Shown here one piece after another: positions 26,786-36,931 of a stretch of DNA of 64,000 nt. A model generated the notes under the pieces. The model had not been told where the DNA came from. It ran no database searches and saw only the letters and a program-made list of their open reading frames with translations. The DNA lies in NCBI GenBank assembly GCA_033675265.1, contig JAUJYZ010001546.1, positions 322,501-386,500 on the forward strand, written 5' to 3'. Position numbers and translations under genes: made by a program. Position 1 is the stretch's first letter. Every line of letters starts with the position of its first letter. This stretch comes from Actinostola sp. cb2023. Its lineage: Eukaryota > Cnidaria > Anthozoa > Actiniaria > Actinostolidae.

Positions 26786-29700
26786 TTACTTCCTGTTCCC
26801 TCTCTTCTCATTTCTTTCTCTATTGTCATCTCTTCTCTCTCTTTGGTAACTGTCCTTATCATGTCTGTTATATGAATTGTCTCTATTATGATAGCTATCT
26901 TGGTCCCTTTTTTTCATGCGGTCATCTCCTCTGCTATTATGATAACTTTTGTTCCTTCCATCTTCTCTGGCATTGTGTGTTTCCTCTCTATTTCTCTTTC
27001 CATAATCCCATTCCCTTGTCTGTGTTCTTGAAGGACTGACGTCATGCGTTTCCTCTCTATTTCTCTTTCCATAATCCCATTCCCTTGTCTTTGTTCTTGA
27101 AGGACTGACGTCATGTGTTTCCTCTCTATTTCTCTTTCCATAATCCCATTCCCTTGTCTGTGTTCTTGAAGGACTGACGTCATGTGTTTCCTCTCTATTT
27201 CTCTTTCCATAATCCCATTCCCTTGTCTGTGTTCTTGAAGGACTGACATCACGTGTTTCCTCTTTATTTCTTTTCCCATAATCCCATTCCCTTGTCTGTG
27301 TTCTTGAAGGACTGACATCACGTGTTTCCTCTTTATTTCTTTTCCCATAATCCCATTCCCTTGTCTGTGTTCTTGAAGGACTGACATCACGTGTTTCCTC
27401 TTTATTTCTTTTCCCATAATCCCATTCCCTTGTCTGTGTTCTTGAAGGACTGACATCACGTGTTTCCTCTTTATTTCTTTTCCCATAATCCCATTCCCTT
27501 GTCTGTGTTCTTGAAGGACTGACATCACGTGTTTCCTCTTTATTTCTTTTCCCATAATCCCATTCCCTTGTCTGTGTTCTTGAAGGACTGACATCACGTG
27601 TTTCCTCTTTATTTCTTTTCCCATAATCCCATTCCCTTGTCTTACTACTTGTGGAAATATCACCATCTTTATATTTCTGATAACTGTCTTTAGAAGTTTC
27701 ATGTATTCTGTCTGAAGACGAATCTCTCTGGAAAGAAGTTTCGGTTTTCTTTTTACCATCTTTTTCCTTGTATTTTCTGACCTTTTTATCTTCTTCCTCA
27801 CTGTCTGACCCAGAGGAATAATCCTTTTTCTTGTGTTTACTTTCTTTCTGCTTTTTGTGCTTTTTTTCTTTCTTGAATTTCTTTTTCTTCTTTACTGGTT
27901 CCAAGATTTCTTCTTCGTTTTCTGATGGCGAAGGCGAAGGCGTCTTGGGAGCACACCCCTCTTCAATTAATTCTTTCCTATTTCCATCCTCATCTTTTTC
28001 ATCCCCTTTTGGTCGACGATAGTCAGCACAGTGATCAACTCTGATAGTCCGTCCACCAAGCTAAAGAAACCATTTTGAATATTATCAATACGGCTCCAGT
28101 TGATCACAGAGGAGCCTCCTAAAGCAGATGTGTGTCCAAGCTTCCGTTTTACTTCGCCGGTACCGGCGAAACAGAAGCCTGGACACGCGTCTGCTTTAGG
28201 AGGCTAATCACAGAGTGGATAGCACTCTCCAGTGGATATATATGTTGATGCTGTTATCCTATAGATACATTTATCCAATAGATAAGGATTTACCAGGGAC
28301 TGATAGGTAGCACTACAATTTGCCTTGGGGTAAGATATCAAGGTGAGTGGTCTCTGACCAAAATCTAAATTCTCCTCGAGGCTCTTTGAATTCCACAGGA
28401 GAATTTATATTTTGATCACTTAGTCACTTGCAAATCAATGTTCTTGCACAGAGCCCTTCCGTTGGGCGCCGACCAAGAAAGAGATTTCTATAAACTAAAT
28501 GTGCGCACTATAATAGTTTGGTTCACATTTCTTTTATAATAACTATGTTGCATTTTGTACCTTTGTTCCATTCAAGTTATCCACTGCCAATATTGTACTC
28601 CTTTGGTCCTCATAACACAGAAAACTGAATCCTTTTTGTTTTCCTGTCTTCTTATCTCGAACAAGATTGATGTTGACTACTTCTCCATATCTGAGATAAA
28701 CAAAAACAACAACAGTTGTATAACAACAGTCTTCCATCAAACGATGAGCAAATACAGTCTGCACTCCATTTGCTATTGGGCAGATCTCTGGCCATAGTTG
28801 AACTAAATACATACATTTATTATATTTTTTGTCAAAGAACGCACGAAATATGCACAAGAACGCGCGAAATATGGGACCATATTTTGGGTAGTTACTTCAA
28901 ACTGGCTTTCCAATCATTCATGCAGAATCGTGTGATGAAAATTAACCAATCAGCATGCGAGAAATTGACAGTTTTGGCTAGCGCGCGCTCGTAGAAATTT
29001 CACTGTAATTTGTTGTTTTTCTTTCACCAAAATAGCTACATTGTAGTTTCTTTGACAAAATATATAATAAACAACTTATTAGTCGGCTAAGCATCTAATA
29101 CGGCTGTGAATTTGTACTCGCTCGTAAAAATACACAGCCGTATTAGATGCTTAACCGACTAATAACCTCTAATAATGTATATGTAGCTAAATTTCTCGAT
29201 TATGAAGTTCAAATATGAGTAATCATATTACTACTACTTACTGTGAAAAGACACACAGTATGTCCCCTTCTGACAGGTCATATGGTAACCCTCCAATAAA
29301 GACATACGCACTGTCCTTGTACTGCTTATGCCATGAGACATTATCAGCTACACCCATGTCGAGCATGCGCTCATTGAGCCTTTGAATATTCTTCACATTT
29401 CTGAGAAAACATGATTTAATGATCAATGTAAAATATCTAACTGAATAAATCAATGAATCAATGAGCCAGATAGTCAGTCAGCCATTTTCTCTTTCATCAC
29501 GCAACATTACTATTTTGGCAGTAGCATTGTGTGACAACAAAGGAAATGGCTGCGATAAACACTAGTTATATACAGTGTAGTCAATCCAATCAATAATCCA
29601 TTCAGTCAGACAGTGAGTCAGTCAAGCTTCACTGTTACTGATTATTTAAGATCAGATTACAGATAAACTTATACATGATGTACTCAAATAGTCAATCAGC

Positions 29701-29871
29701 TGGTCACTCATTCATTCAGTCAGTCAGCCAATCAAGATTTACAAGGGATCTGTTTTTACGTGGTGTCAGAGTCAAAAGACCCACGTTGTTGTGTCCAGCA
29801 CTATTTGGTCAAATTAACTTCAACTAAAACTTGAAAAGAAAAGAAAACAGTACTTACGTCATAGGATTCAT
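26786..29871 (-). CDS. RBMX2: RNA-binding motif protein X-linked 2 (Ist3/Snu17), 4 exons, 525 aa
   Basis: Exons in transcript order are 29858-29871 (14 nt), 29242-29400, 28561-28690 and 26786-28060, with phase kept (1578 nt). The N-terminus follows the orthologue pattern: MNPMTNVKNIQRLNERM, then GVADNVSWHKQYKDSA. A single RRM follows, with RNP2 YVFIGGLP at 37-44 and RNP1 KGFSFLCY at 77-84, ending GGRTIRVDHCADYRRPK. In yeast and human this RRM protein joins Bud13 and Pml1 in the RES complex on U2 snRNP and helps the first splicing steps. After the RRM comes a Lys-rich tail, then ten copies of a 23-residue repeat starting TREWDYGKRN and ending VSPSRTQ, then an Arg/Asp-rich end. Such RS/RD-like tails vary greatly between species. 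It shares a 242-bp promoter with WDR53. Confidence 0.95.
26970..27645 (-). repeat. 69-bp coding tandem repeat in RBMX2, 10 copies
   Basis: Each 69-bp unit encodes 23 residues (TREWDYGKRN...VSPSRTQ). Copies 1-6 read KRNKEETRDVSPSR; copies 7-9 read KRNREETHDVSPSR; copy 10 is cut off after EETH. The split shows two rounds of expansion. A second frame also stays open across it (26914-27801), but only because the unit length is a multiple of three. Confidence 0.95.
28113..28205. repeat. Palindrome in RBMX2 intron 3
   Basis: Arms AGCCTCCTAAAGCAGA and its complement, with TTCGCCGGTACCGGCGAA at the centre, form a near-complete 93-bp foldback. Confidence 0.7.
29076..29164. repeat. Palindrome in RBMX2 intron 2
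   Basis: TTATTAGTCGGCTAAGCATC with TAATACGGCTGTG is mirrored around a spacer of about 24 bp. It is a compact foldback unit. Confidence 0.75.
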
Positions 29872-30113
29872 GTTGGTACAGCTAAAATATCCCTTATCAA
29901 CCAAATAATACTCTCTAAATCTCACTCAACGATCACTAACCACATTCAAAGATGGCCGCCAACTCTTTTGACCAAATATGGATAACGAAGCCCGCAAACT
30001 TGTTCAGCTGACTTACCCATTGGTGGTCGAGGAACGCCTGGTCGTATTCTGTATTTAGGCGAAAGTTTCTGTTCTGCGTTCTTTTTGGAACAAAAATTCG
30101 TGGAAAAGAAAGA
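29872..30113. promoter_or_regulatory. Bidirectional promoter, RBMX2 (minus) and WDR53 (plus)
   Basis: The start codons are 242 bp apart. A textbook YY1-type word, AAAGATGGCCGCC, is at 29948-29960. No TATA box was seen. YY1-like words also occur in the TGDS/GPR180 promoter. Confidence 0.7.
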
Positions 30114-32112
30114 ATGAAGAAAAGTAGCGTATTACGTGGTGGCCATACTGAGTCTGTATTCTCAATAGGCATCAATAGTTCAGGTATTTTAGCTTCTGGA
30201 GGCGAAGATTGTCTGTGTATCTGGACGACAGAAGGAACTCCAATGACGAAGATCAACCCTCACGAAGGGACAACAGAGATTACAAGCGTCTCCTTTTGCA
30301 AACAAAGGCCCGAACAACTCTTCTGCTCTTCGGGGACTAAAGTTTTCAACTACGATCTCAGAACACTAAGCAGTCCGATCTGTGAGTTTGATTATAACGA
30401 GGACGAGATCAACCAAATTGTTATTCACGACAGAGGGCAGTTTTTGGCTGCCTGTGACGACACTGGAGCTGTGAGAATCATCGATTTACAGCAGAAAAAG
30501 TTATTCAAGACCCTCAATAGGTGTCATAGTAATATCTGCTCCAGTGTTCAGTTTCGACCTCAGAGACCGTGGGACCTTGTGACGGGTGGGATGGACTTCA
30601 AGGTGGTGTACTGGGACTTCTCCTCTGGTCGTGTCACTAACGAGGTCAATGTACAGGAGGCAGGATCAGATGATGAGAAATATTTCATCAATCCACCATT
30701 TGTACATTCAGTTCACATGAACAACAGCAGAGATTTTGCTGCAGGATTAGGTATGTGAATCAAGATTATAAGATGCAGTGATACCCAAGCCCCCTCCCCT
30801 TTCAGGACTGGACACACCTTAGGGGTCTATTGAAGAGGGTGATGCTCCAACAATGTAAAGTATGATTGTTTGGAGACTACTTCCTGGTATTTTAGTGAGG
30901 GCCACAAGTTTATGAGTGTTATTTCACTTTTATGTGTTACCCTCTTGAAATAAAGTCTTCATCATCATCATCATTGAGCTGCTTTGTATATAGCTAATTG
31001 CATAATCGTTGTCGGGTTAAAAATCATGAAAGCTATGACCAAAAGGAATTCTGGGAAATTAAAACTCTCAAATAACACTGTCAAATCATCGACCTTTTTA
31101 TCCAGACTTGTAGGATCTTAGTTAAATAGCTCATATACCTTCAAAACTACGAGAACATTGAATACTCTGTATGTAATGCGGGTCATGAACTGATTTCCCA
31201 TCCATCCTTGCGGTCTCAGCTTCTATGATTTTCAACCCGACAACGATTATGCAATTAGCTATATATAGCTTACTTTTCCCTAGCCTGCGTTACATCTGAA
31301 CTAACCCTCATTTTCCTTTCCCCTCATCCTCTCCCTCCCCTTTGAGCCTGAAACTCAGGTTATTAAACATTGCAAGTGAGCATTCCTGATTGGGAGGCAA
31401 GGAAGTTGGGGCCTAAATCTTTTCTCATTCAAAAACATTTCAATAACCCCTTCCCCTGAAGATGGCTGCTGTATTTAGCGACTATTTAGTCGCTATCATC
31501 CAACCAGAACATTCTTTTTTAGATTTCAATACACAAGAGACATCAAATACACAATAGACTTGCTGTTGATTATGACTTTACTGATCAGAAGCCTTTATTC
31601 AAGATCGTGTTATGGTTGGATGATAGTGGCTAAATAGTCGCTAAATAAAAACTATTTGGCAGTAACAACTTTGATGTTATTTCATGGTTTTAGTGCTTGC
31701 GCTCTATCTACTTTAGAATGTAAATAACTTCCCTTTCTTGACAGGTGATGGCAGTATTCAATTATTCCACTTTGAAGGAAAGAAGAGATTTGTTGCCGAC
31801 CAGAAATTGAAAGGACACACACTTGGAGTGTCCCAAGTACACTTTCCTGATTTCAAACCAAATACTCTCATATCTGGAGGAAATGATGAAAAGCTTTTCC
31901 TCTGGAACTACACCACAAATCAGAATGGCGTCCAGTCTAATGTCAACGATGCTTCTGCTAGTCAAAGCACACATCCACAGGGATTTGTACCAAGCAGTAT
32001 AGTTGAACATGGCTCGAAAGTGAATTGGATCACTTCTTTTTCTGGTTCCAAGAATTTAGTTTACGTTGGAGATTTGTCCAGCCAAATATCTGTTTATGAG
32101 GTTGCTGGATAA
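30114..32112 (+). CDS. WDR53: WD repeat-containing protein 53, 2 exons, 334 aa
   Basis: Exons are 30114-30750 and 31745-32112, giving 1005 nt. The protein is built from WD40-type blades: GGHTESVFSIGINSSGILAS, the strongly conserved HSNICSSVQFRPQRPWDLVT block, then KGHTLGVSQVHFPD, GGNDEKLFLWNY and a final EHGSKVNWI followed by a SQISVYEV strand. The spacing and these blocks match human WDR53 (358 aa), a beta-propeller reported as a DDB1-CUL4-associated substrate receptor candidate. The region between the sixth blade and EHGSKVNW is shorter than in human. The single intron (994 bp) holds two MITEs. AATAAA signals at 32300-32305 and 32309-32314 suggest a 3' UTR of about 210 nt. Confidence 0.95.
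30987..31267. mobile_element. TIR element in the WDR53 intron (TATATAGCTAATTGCATAAT)
   Basis: Inverted ends run from TATATAGCTAATTGCATAAT through CGTTGTCGGGTTA to ATCATGAAAGC, about 48 bp with few mismatches. There is no coding content. Confidence 0.75.
31472..31647. mobile_element. TIR element in the WDR53 intron (TATTTAGCGACTATTTAGTC)
   Basis: Inverted arms of about 38 bp, TATTTAGCGACTATTTAGTC then ATCATCCAACCA, flank an A/T-rich core. Confidence 0.75.
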
Positions 32113-32299
32113 TAATTGTAGCATTAGCCTGTAAAAGCTAGCACCCACAAAATCATCCACATGCCTTCACAGGCAATGCTTCAGCTTGTATACAGTGTAC
32201 ATGTAGCCGTCACTTTATGGTTGTCTGATCAATGTTTCCTTTCTGTACAGAAACTTACTGATTATGTCATAACCAGGAATAGTACCTACACTTGGTTGT

Positions 32300-32314
32300 A
32301 ATAAAAATAATAAA
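32300..32314 (+). terminator. Candidate polyadenylation signals of WDR53
   Basis: Two AATAAA hexamers lie at 32300-32305 and 32309-32314, about 190 nt after the WDR53 stop codon. Confidence 0.6.
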
Positions 32315-32353
32315 CTTTATTCATGTGTCTGGTCGTTCTAGTACAATACATAC

Positions 32354-32560
32354 TAAAGCCTGGCTCACACTAGTGTCAATCACAATCGTAATCGCAAGAA
32401 GCTTACAAACTAGTGTGAATCAAAACAATGCAATCACATTTATAAGAAAAAGAAAACCTCCATGATCCTTCTGATTCTGTCGCCCTATTGCATTCAATTA
32501 TAAGTTCACACTGGTCACAAGCTCTTCTTACGATTACGACACTAGTATGAACCAGGCTTA
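32354..32560. mobile_element. TIR element (AAGCCTGGCTCACACTAGTG)
   Basis: The ends AAGCCTGGCTCACACTAGTG and AATCGTAATCGCAAGAAGC are mirrored on the right with a few changes. This is a typical MITE downstream of WDR53. Confidence 0.7.
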
Positions 32561-32878
32561 TTGGAGACACATACTCACTCTCAAGTCTAAAAAGTTAGTC
32601 TTACTCAACTTAACTAACCCCAACAATCACAAACAAGTTACCTGTTGCAATATATATATAATACTCGAGGCCCAGGCAAACAAGGAAACAATGTTGTTAT
32701 TGTGTTTCCAGAGACATTTGCACACACAAATACCCTTTATTTTGAAATATATATATACGCTAGGGTTTCCAGGAAACAAAATAAGTTGGACCACTTGTTT
32801 ACTCACCAAGGAAACATTACAAGAAAGAATGTTTCAGCAGCACTGTTTCCTAGTTTACCTACATTTTGTAGGACCACC

Positions 32879-33010
32879 CTACCCTGGGTACCAGAGGCCG
32901 ACAGGGGGCCGGGAGAGATTGGGGGAGAGAGAGAGAGAGAGGGAAATTTCCCTCTCTCTCTCTCCCCCAATCTCTCCCAGCCCCCTGTCGGCCTCTGGTA
33001 CCCAGGGTAG
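32879..33010. repeat. Near-perfect 132-bp palindrome
   Basis: CTACCCTGGGTACCAGAGG and the rest of a 63-bp arm, ending in a GA-dinucleotide run, are mirrored across a 5-bp AATTT centre with almost no mismatch. Its end motif TACCCTGG-TACCAGAGG resembles the hairpins at 10299-10345 and 14567-14649. Confidence 0.85.
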
Positions 33011-34149
33011 GACCACTCTTGCCTGCATGTACATTAGTACCAAACACCACTGTCTTGTTTTTTGTATTTTTTTAATAGCTTTATATTTACTAACAATAAT
33101 TTTGGTGATAATTTAGCTCACTTGATTTACAACATGATTAATGTGTACCGTGCTAAGGTATAACAAGGTGGTAATACTATACATACATGTATTAGCTTGG
33201 TTACTACTCAAACATCATGCATGGTTTCTCTATATATTGGCTTAAAAATACAGAATCCCTTTGATGGAAGAGAATAGTCACAAATGTGATCCAAATGACA
33301 TCTTAACAAATTATATGGATTGCTTGAAAAACCATAAAAAAGCAAATGATTTTTACTACATTTTGACATTCTGTTTATAAAATGGCATTAAGTATTAAAT
33401 GTTTGGACTAATGTTATTCTTTCATTAGAGAATGTCCAAATGTTTGTTTTGGGGAACTTATGTCCAAAGGTTACATTAATATACACTGCAATGTCTTTAG
33501 GACATGCTCACAAGAAAGTAAAAATGGACAATTCACATTTAAAATCAAATCTCCCCACTTTATACAAAACACTATCACCACAAACTAAAATGATTTTTTT
33601 ACCTACGTACAAGAAGTCTCAGAGACCTTTCTGCTGTGTGAATGACACTTTTCTTTCTTTTTTACTTGCTGCTCGTGAGTCATTAGAACTAGTTTTTTTT
33701 AGGAAAGCTAATGACACAACTTTGTAATATTTGTAATGCAATCATTGCTACTTCTAACTAAAGCTAAGTGTAAAATAATTGAGAGGAAAAAAAGATATTC
33801 CACAAAAACAATCATTTTGTTCCAGCATTTGAAATCCAAGCTGATTATTGAAAATTATATACAAATGAAGAAAATAGTGTGAATCTTTATGAATAATGCA
33901 CACATGTTATCTGTTAATTCACTTCTTAAACATGAATCTGCACTAGGGAAGACTTTAGGCAAGATACTATAGTACAGCATAAAACAAATCAATGTTTTTA
34001 AAACACTATGAGTCTAAAGTGAGATTTTTAAGGCTGCAAATTTATAGTCTTGTCATGACATGTCTGTCTTAGATTTGTTTTTTTTCTGGCAATATTACAG
34101 ACAGGTTGTCAATAGTAGCTGATGACTCTTATCACTGGTTATAACTCTC
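33011..34149. other. Intergenic stretch, nothing recognised
   Basis: A/T-rich DNA between the palindrome and the Penelope-like element. Short open frames here show no domain, splice or codon support. Confidence 0.5.
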
Positions 34150-35551
34150 TTTGCCTTGAACTTGGGAATTTCAAAATGAAGTTCATTGTGACTGAAGTAC
34201 AAACTCGTTTTGCATCAATAATCAAATTTAAAACTTATAGAGAACTCTACCTTTCATTATTGATTATTAGTGTTTGTCTCTGACTTCTGTTTTTCATATA
34301 GACGTTTCGGCCATTAATCAATGGCCTTCATCAGTATTAATCGGAAACGTTGCGATCTTTGAAATACTTAACGTTTGCGGCGCGCGCTTGATGTCCTTGC
34401 GCGCGCTTATTTCTTAGTCCCATGATGGTCTTGTAGACTTCAGAAATTTGAATGCAATCATTCCCTGCGTTGGCATCTTGGCCCGTGAACCACGCTTCAA
34501 GGAAAAGCCTCTGGTGGTAGTTTTTTTCTCTGTCCACAATTGTAATGTTTTTAAAGTCAAAAGAATGTCCTGTTTCGTTGCTGTGCTGTGCTATCTTTGA
34601 GTTAGGGTGGTTGTGAGCAATGGCTCCTCTGTGCTCCGAAGTTCGAGTTTTCATTGATCTGCCTGTCTGGCCATAGTATACAAAATCACATTCTGAGCAT
34701 TTGATTTTGTATACTATGTCAGTTTCGCTGCTTGCATCTTTGCGCGATCTTTTGGTCGTGGAAAGAGATTGCACAGTTTGGTCAGAGGGCGGTAAGCAAC
34801 ATCCAAGTTGTGTTGTTTCAAAACTCTGCTAATTTTCTCGGACACGCCTTTAACGTAAGGAAGGACAACAATTGATCTTTTTTGTTCCTCGACGTCGTTG
34901 GTCATTGCACTGGAACTGGAGGTCTGTTCTTTCTTTGATTTAATGTTTCTCTCACAGTTCTGTATGATCTTAGGCGGGTAATTGTTTGCAGTCAGCACAC
35001 TTTTTACGTATGATAATTCGTTTTTCTTGCCTTCTTCTGTTGATGGTATGTTGTTAGCGCGTTGAAGTAGTGTGTTGACGACAGACAATTTGTGTGCAGT
35101 AGGATGATGAGAGTTGAAGTCAAGGTATCTGTCCGTGTGTGTTGGCTTTCGGTATATGTTAACTGTGATGTGTCCTTCGTTTGAGCGTGAGGTGGTGGTG
35201 TCCAGGAAAGAGAGTCCAGATTCGGTTTCTTCTTGAATGGTGAATTGGATGTGTTTATTGATTGAGTTCAAATGCTGGTGAAAAGTTTTGATGTTGTTTT
35301 TCTTTAGACAGCAGTGACTATCATCAACATACCGATACCACCATTTTGGAGGATTCATCGCTGTATAGATGGCCAGTTCTTCAATTTTCTCCATAACCAA
35401 ATTGGCTAGAAACGCGCTAACAGGAGACCCCATAGGACAACCAAATATTTGTTGGTAATGATAGCCTTCGTGTAGAAAATAACAGTGGTTGAGCACACAC
35501 TCCATTAACCTCATGATGTTTTTAATGGAGAGGTTGGTGCGTGTGGCTAAT
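34150..35551 (-). mobile_element. Penelope-like retroelement, 5'-truncated copy on minus strand
   Basis: Read on the minus strand, 35586-34714 encodes the C-terminal part of a reverse transcriptase (GCPMGSPVSAFLANLVMEK and the catalytic YRYVDD), ending in a linker with LCNLFPRPKDR. The GIY-YIG endonuclease follows at 34774-34337 (KCSECDFVYYGQTGRSMKTR). The two frames are out of register because this copy has an extra GC in the GATCGCGCAAAG stretch, absent from the neighbouring copy. The 5' part of the RT is missing: the copy stops at about 35551, where the inverted partner begins. RT plus GIY-YIG in one chain defines canonical Penelope-like elements. The 3' end carries a hammerhead-like motif. 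Confidence 0.9.
34301..34334 (-). ncRNA. Hammerhead ribozyme-like motif at the PLE 3' end
   Basis: On the minus strand CTGATGA (34334-34328) is followed by a 7-bp stem GGCCATT/AATGGCC with loop GATT, then GAAAC and GTC. These are the conserved hammerhead core elements with helix II intact and minimal helix III. Such motifs are known in Penelope-like elements of many animals. One extra A lies between CTGATGA and helix II. Helix I is only about 3 bp plus loops. Activity is untested. Confidence 0.65.
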
Positions 35552-36370
35552 GTTCCAGTGCAATGACCAACGACGTCGAGGAACAAAAAAGATCAATTGT
35601 TGTCCTTCCTTACGTTAAAGGCGTGTCCGAGAAAATTAGCAGAGTTTTGAAACAACACAACTTGGATGTTGCTTACCGCCCTCTGACCAAACTGTGCAAT
35701 CTCTTTCCACGACCAAAAGATCGCAAAGATGCAAGCAGCGAAACTGACATAGTATACAAAATCAAATGCTCAGAATGTGATTTTGTATACTATGGCCAGA
35801 CAGGCAGATCAATGAAAACTCGAACTTCGGAGCACAGAGGAGCCATTGCTCACAACCACCCTAACTCAAAGATAGCACAGCACAGCAACGAAACAGGACA
35901 TTCTTTTGACTTTAAAAACATTACAATTGTGGACAGAGAAAAAAACTACCACCAGAGGCTTTTCCTTGAAGCGTGGTTCACGGGCCAAGATGCCAACGCA
36001 GGGAATGATTGCATTCAAATTTCTGAAGTCTACAAGACCATCATGGGACTAAGAAATAAGCGCGCGCAAGGACATCAAGCGCGCGCCGCAAACGTTAAGT
36101 ATTTCAAAGATCGCAACGTTTCCGATTAATACTGATGAAGGCCATTGATTAATGGCCGAAACGGCTATATGAAAAACAGAAGTCAGAGACAAACACTAAT
36201 AATCACTAATGTATCGTAATCCTGACTGCAACTTCAAGATATATATAACTCTACCTTTACTTACATTTACTTTGCAAATAAAGCTTGAACTTCGATTCCA
36301 ACTGATTTCCCAATTCACGTGGGAAACAAAGTTCATTTTGGAGTTCCTAAGTTCAAGGCAAACTTCTGAA
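35552..36370 (+). mobile_element. Penelope-like retroelement, inverted partial copy on plus strand
   Basis: This copy starts within the RT-EN linker and runs in one open frame (35563-36129) through the GIY-YIG domain, without the GC insertion of the minus copy. Over the shared part the two proteins are almost identical. At the 3' end the hammerhead-like core is present (36132-36165), but the cleavage triplet reads GGC instead of GTC. Weak similarity to the tail of the other copy continues to about 36370 (AAGTTCAAGGCAAA). The two copies meet 5' to 5'. Confidence 0.85.
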
Positions 36371-36468
36371 CAAACTTCGAAACCCGATCGTCAAAGCCTC
36401 ATACACTGAACAGTGCTGAGAAACGCATGAAGACCAATTTGAGGAGACTTCATTGTCAAGGATTTAAC

Positions 36469-36740
36469 TACAGCATACATAGTCGTTCTCAAAAAGGCTG
36501 TCCAGATGAAGACTACTGACAATACTACAACAAAGTCACGTGATTCACTATGTATTCAATTTCCTCACGTGGAATTTCAATTTGAGATGCAAAAGTACAC
36601 GGCATTGTGAGAAATGAATGTAATGGCGCTGGTATCAACTCGCAGTTCCACGCGAGGAAATTGAATACATAATGAATCACGTGACTTTATTGTAGTGTTG
36701 TAGTCTTTTCATCTGGACAACCTTTTTGAGAATGACTGTA
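36469..36740. mobile_element. MITE with arms of about 110 bp and TCACGTGATTCA motif
   Basis: The arms include TTCTCAAAAAGGCTGTCCAG, AAAGTCACGTGATTCA and TGTATTCAATTTCCTC and are mirrored around a centre of about 55 bp. Each arm carries CACGTG E-box-like words. It lies near the 3' end of the TFDP transcription unit. Confidence 0.75.
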
Positions 36741-36931
36741 TATGTATGTATACACATGTATGTACGCAAAGGTGAGAATGATTGTTCAGATGAAAAGAAA
36801 TTATATCAACTCAGAAGCCCTGTTGTTTGACAGCACAGATTCTTGTTTAAAGTTAAGTGGAAAGAAGCTGAAACAACTTGAATGTAATTACACTAGACAC
36901 TATATAAAGACCTCCCATCAATTACTCTACC

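Noticed and set aside
26914..27801. A 295-codon frame overlapping RBMX2 in another phase on the same strand
   Set aside because: A 69-bp unit keeps every stop-free phase open. Only the TREWDYG phase joins the RRM exons and fits the orthologue.
35563..36129. A 188-codon intact frame that looks like a gene
   Set aside because: It is the linker and GIY-YIG part of a Penelope-like element, duplicated inverted next to it, not a host gene.
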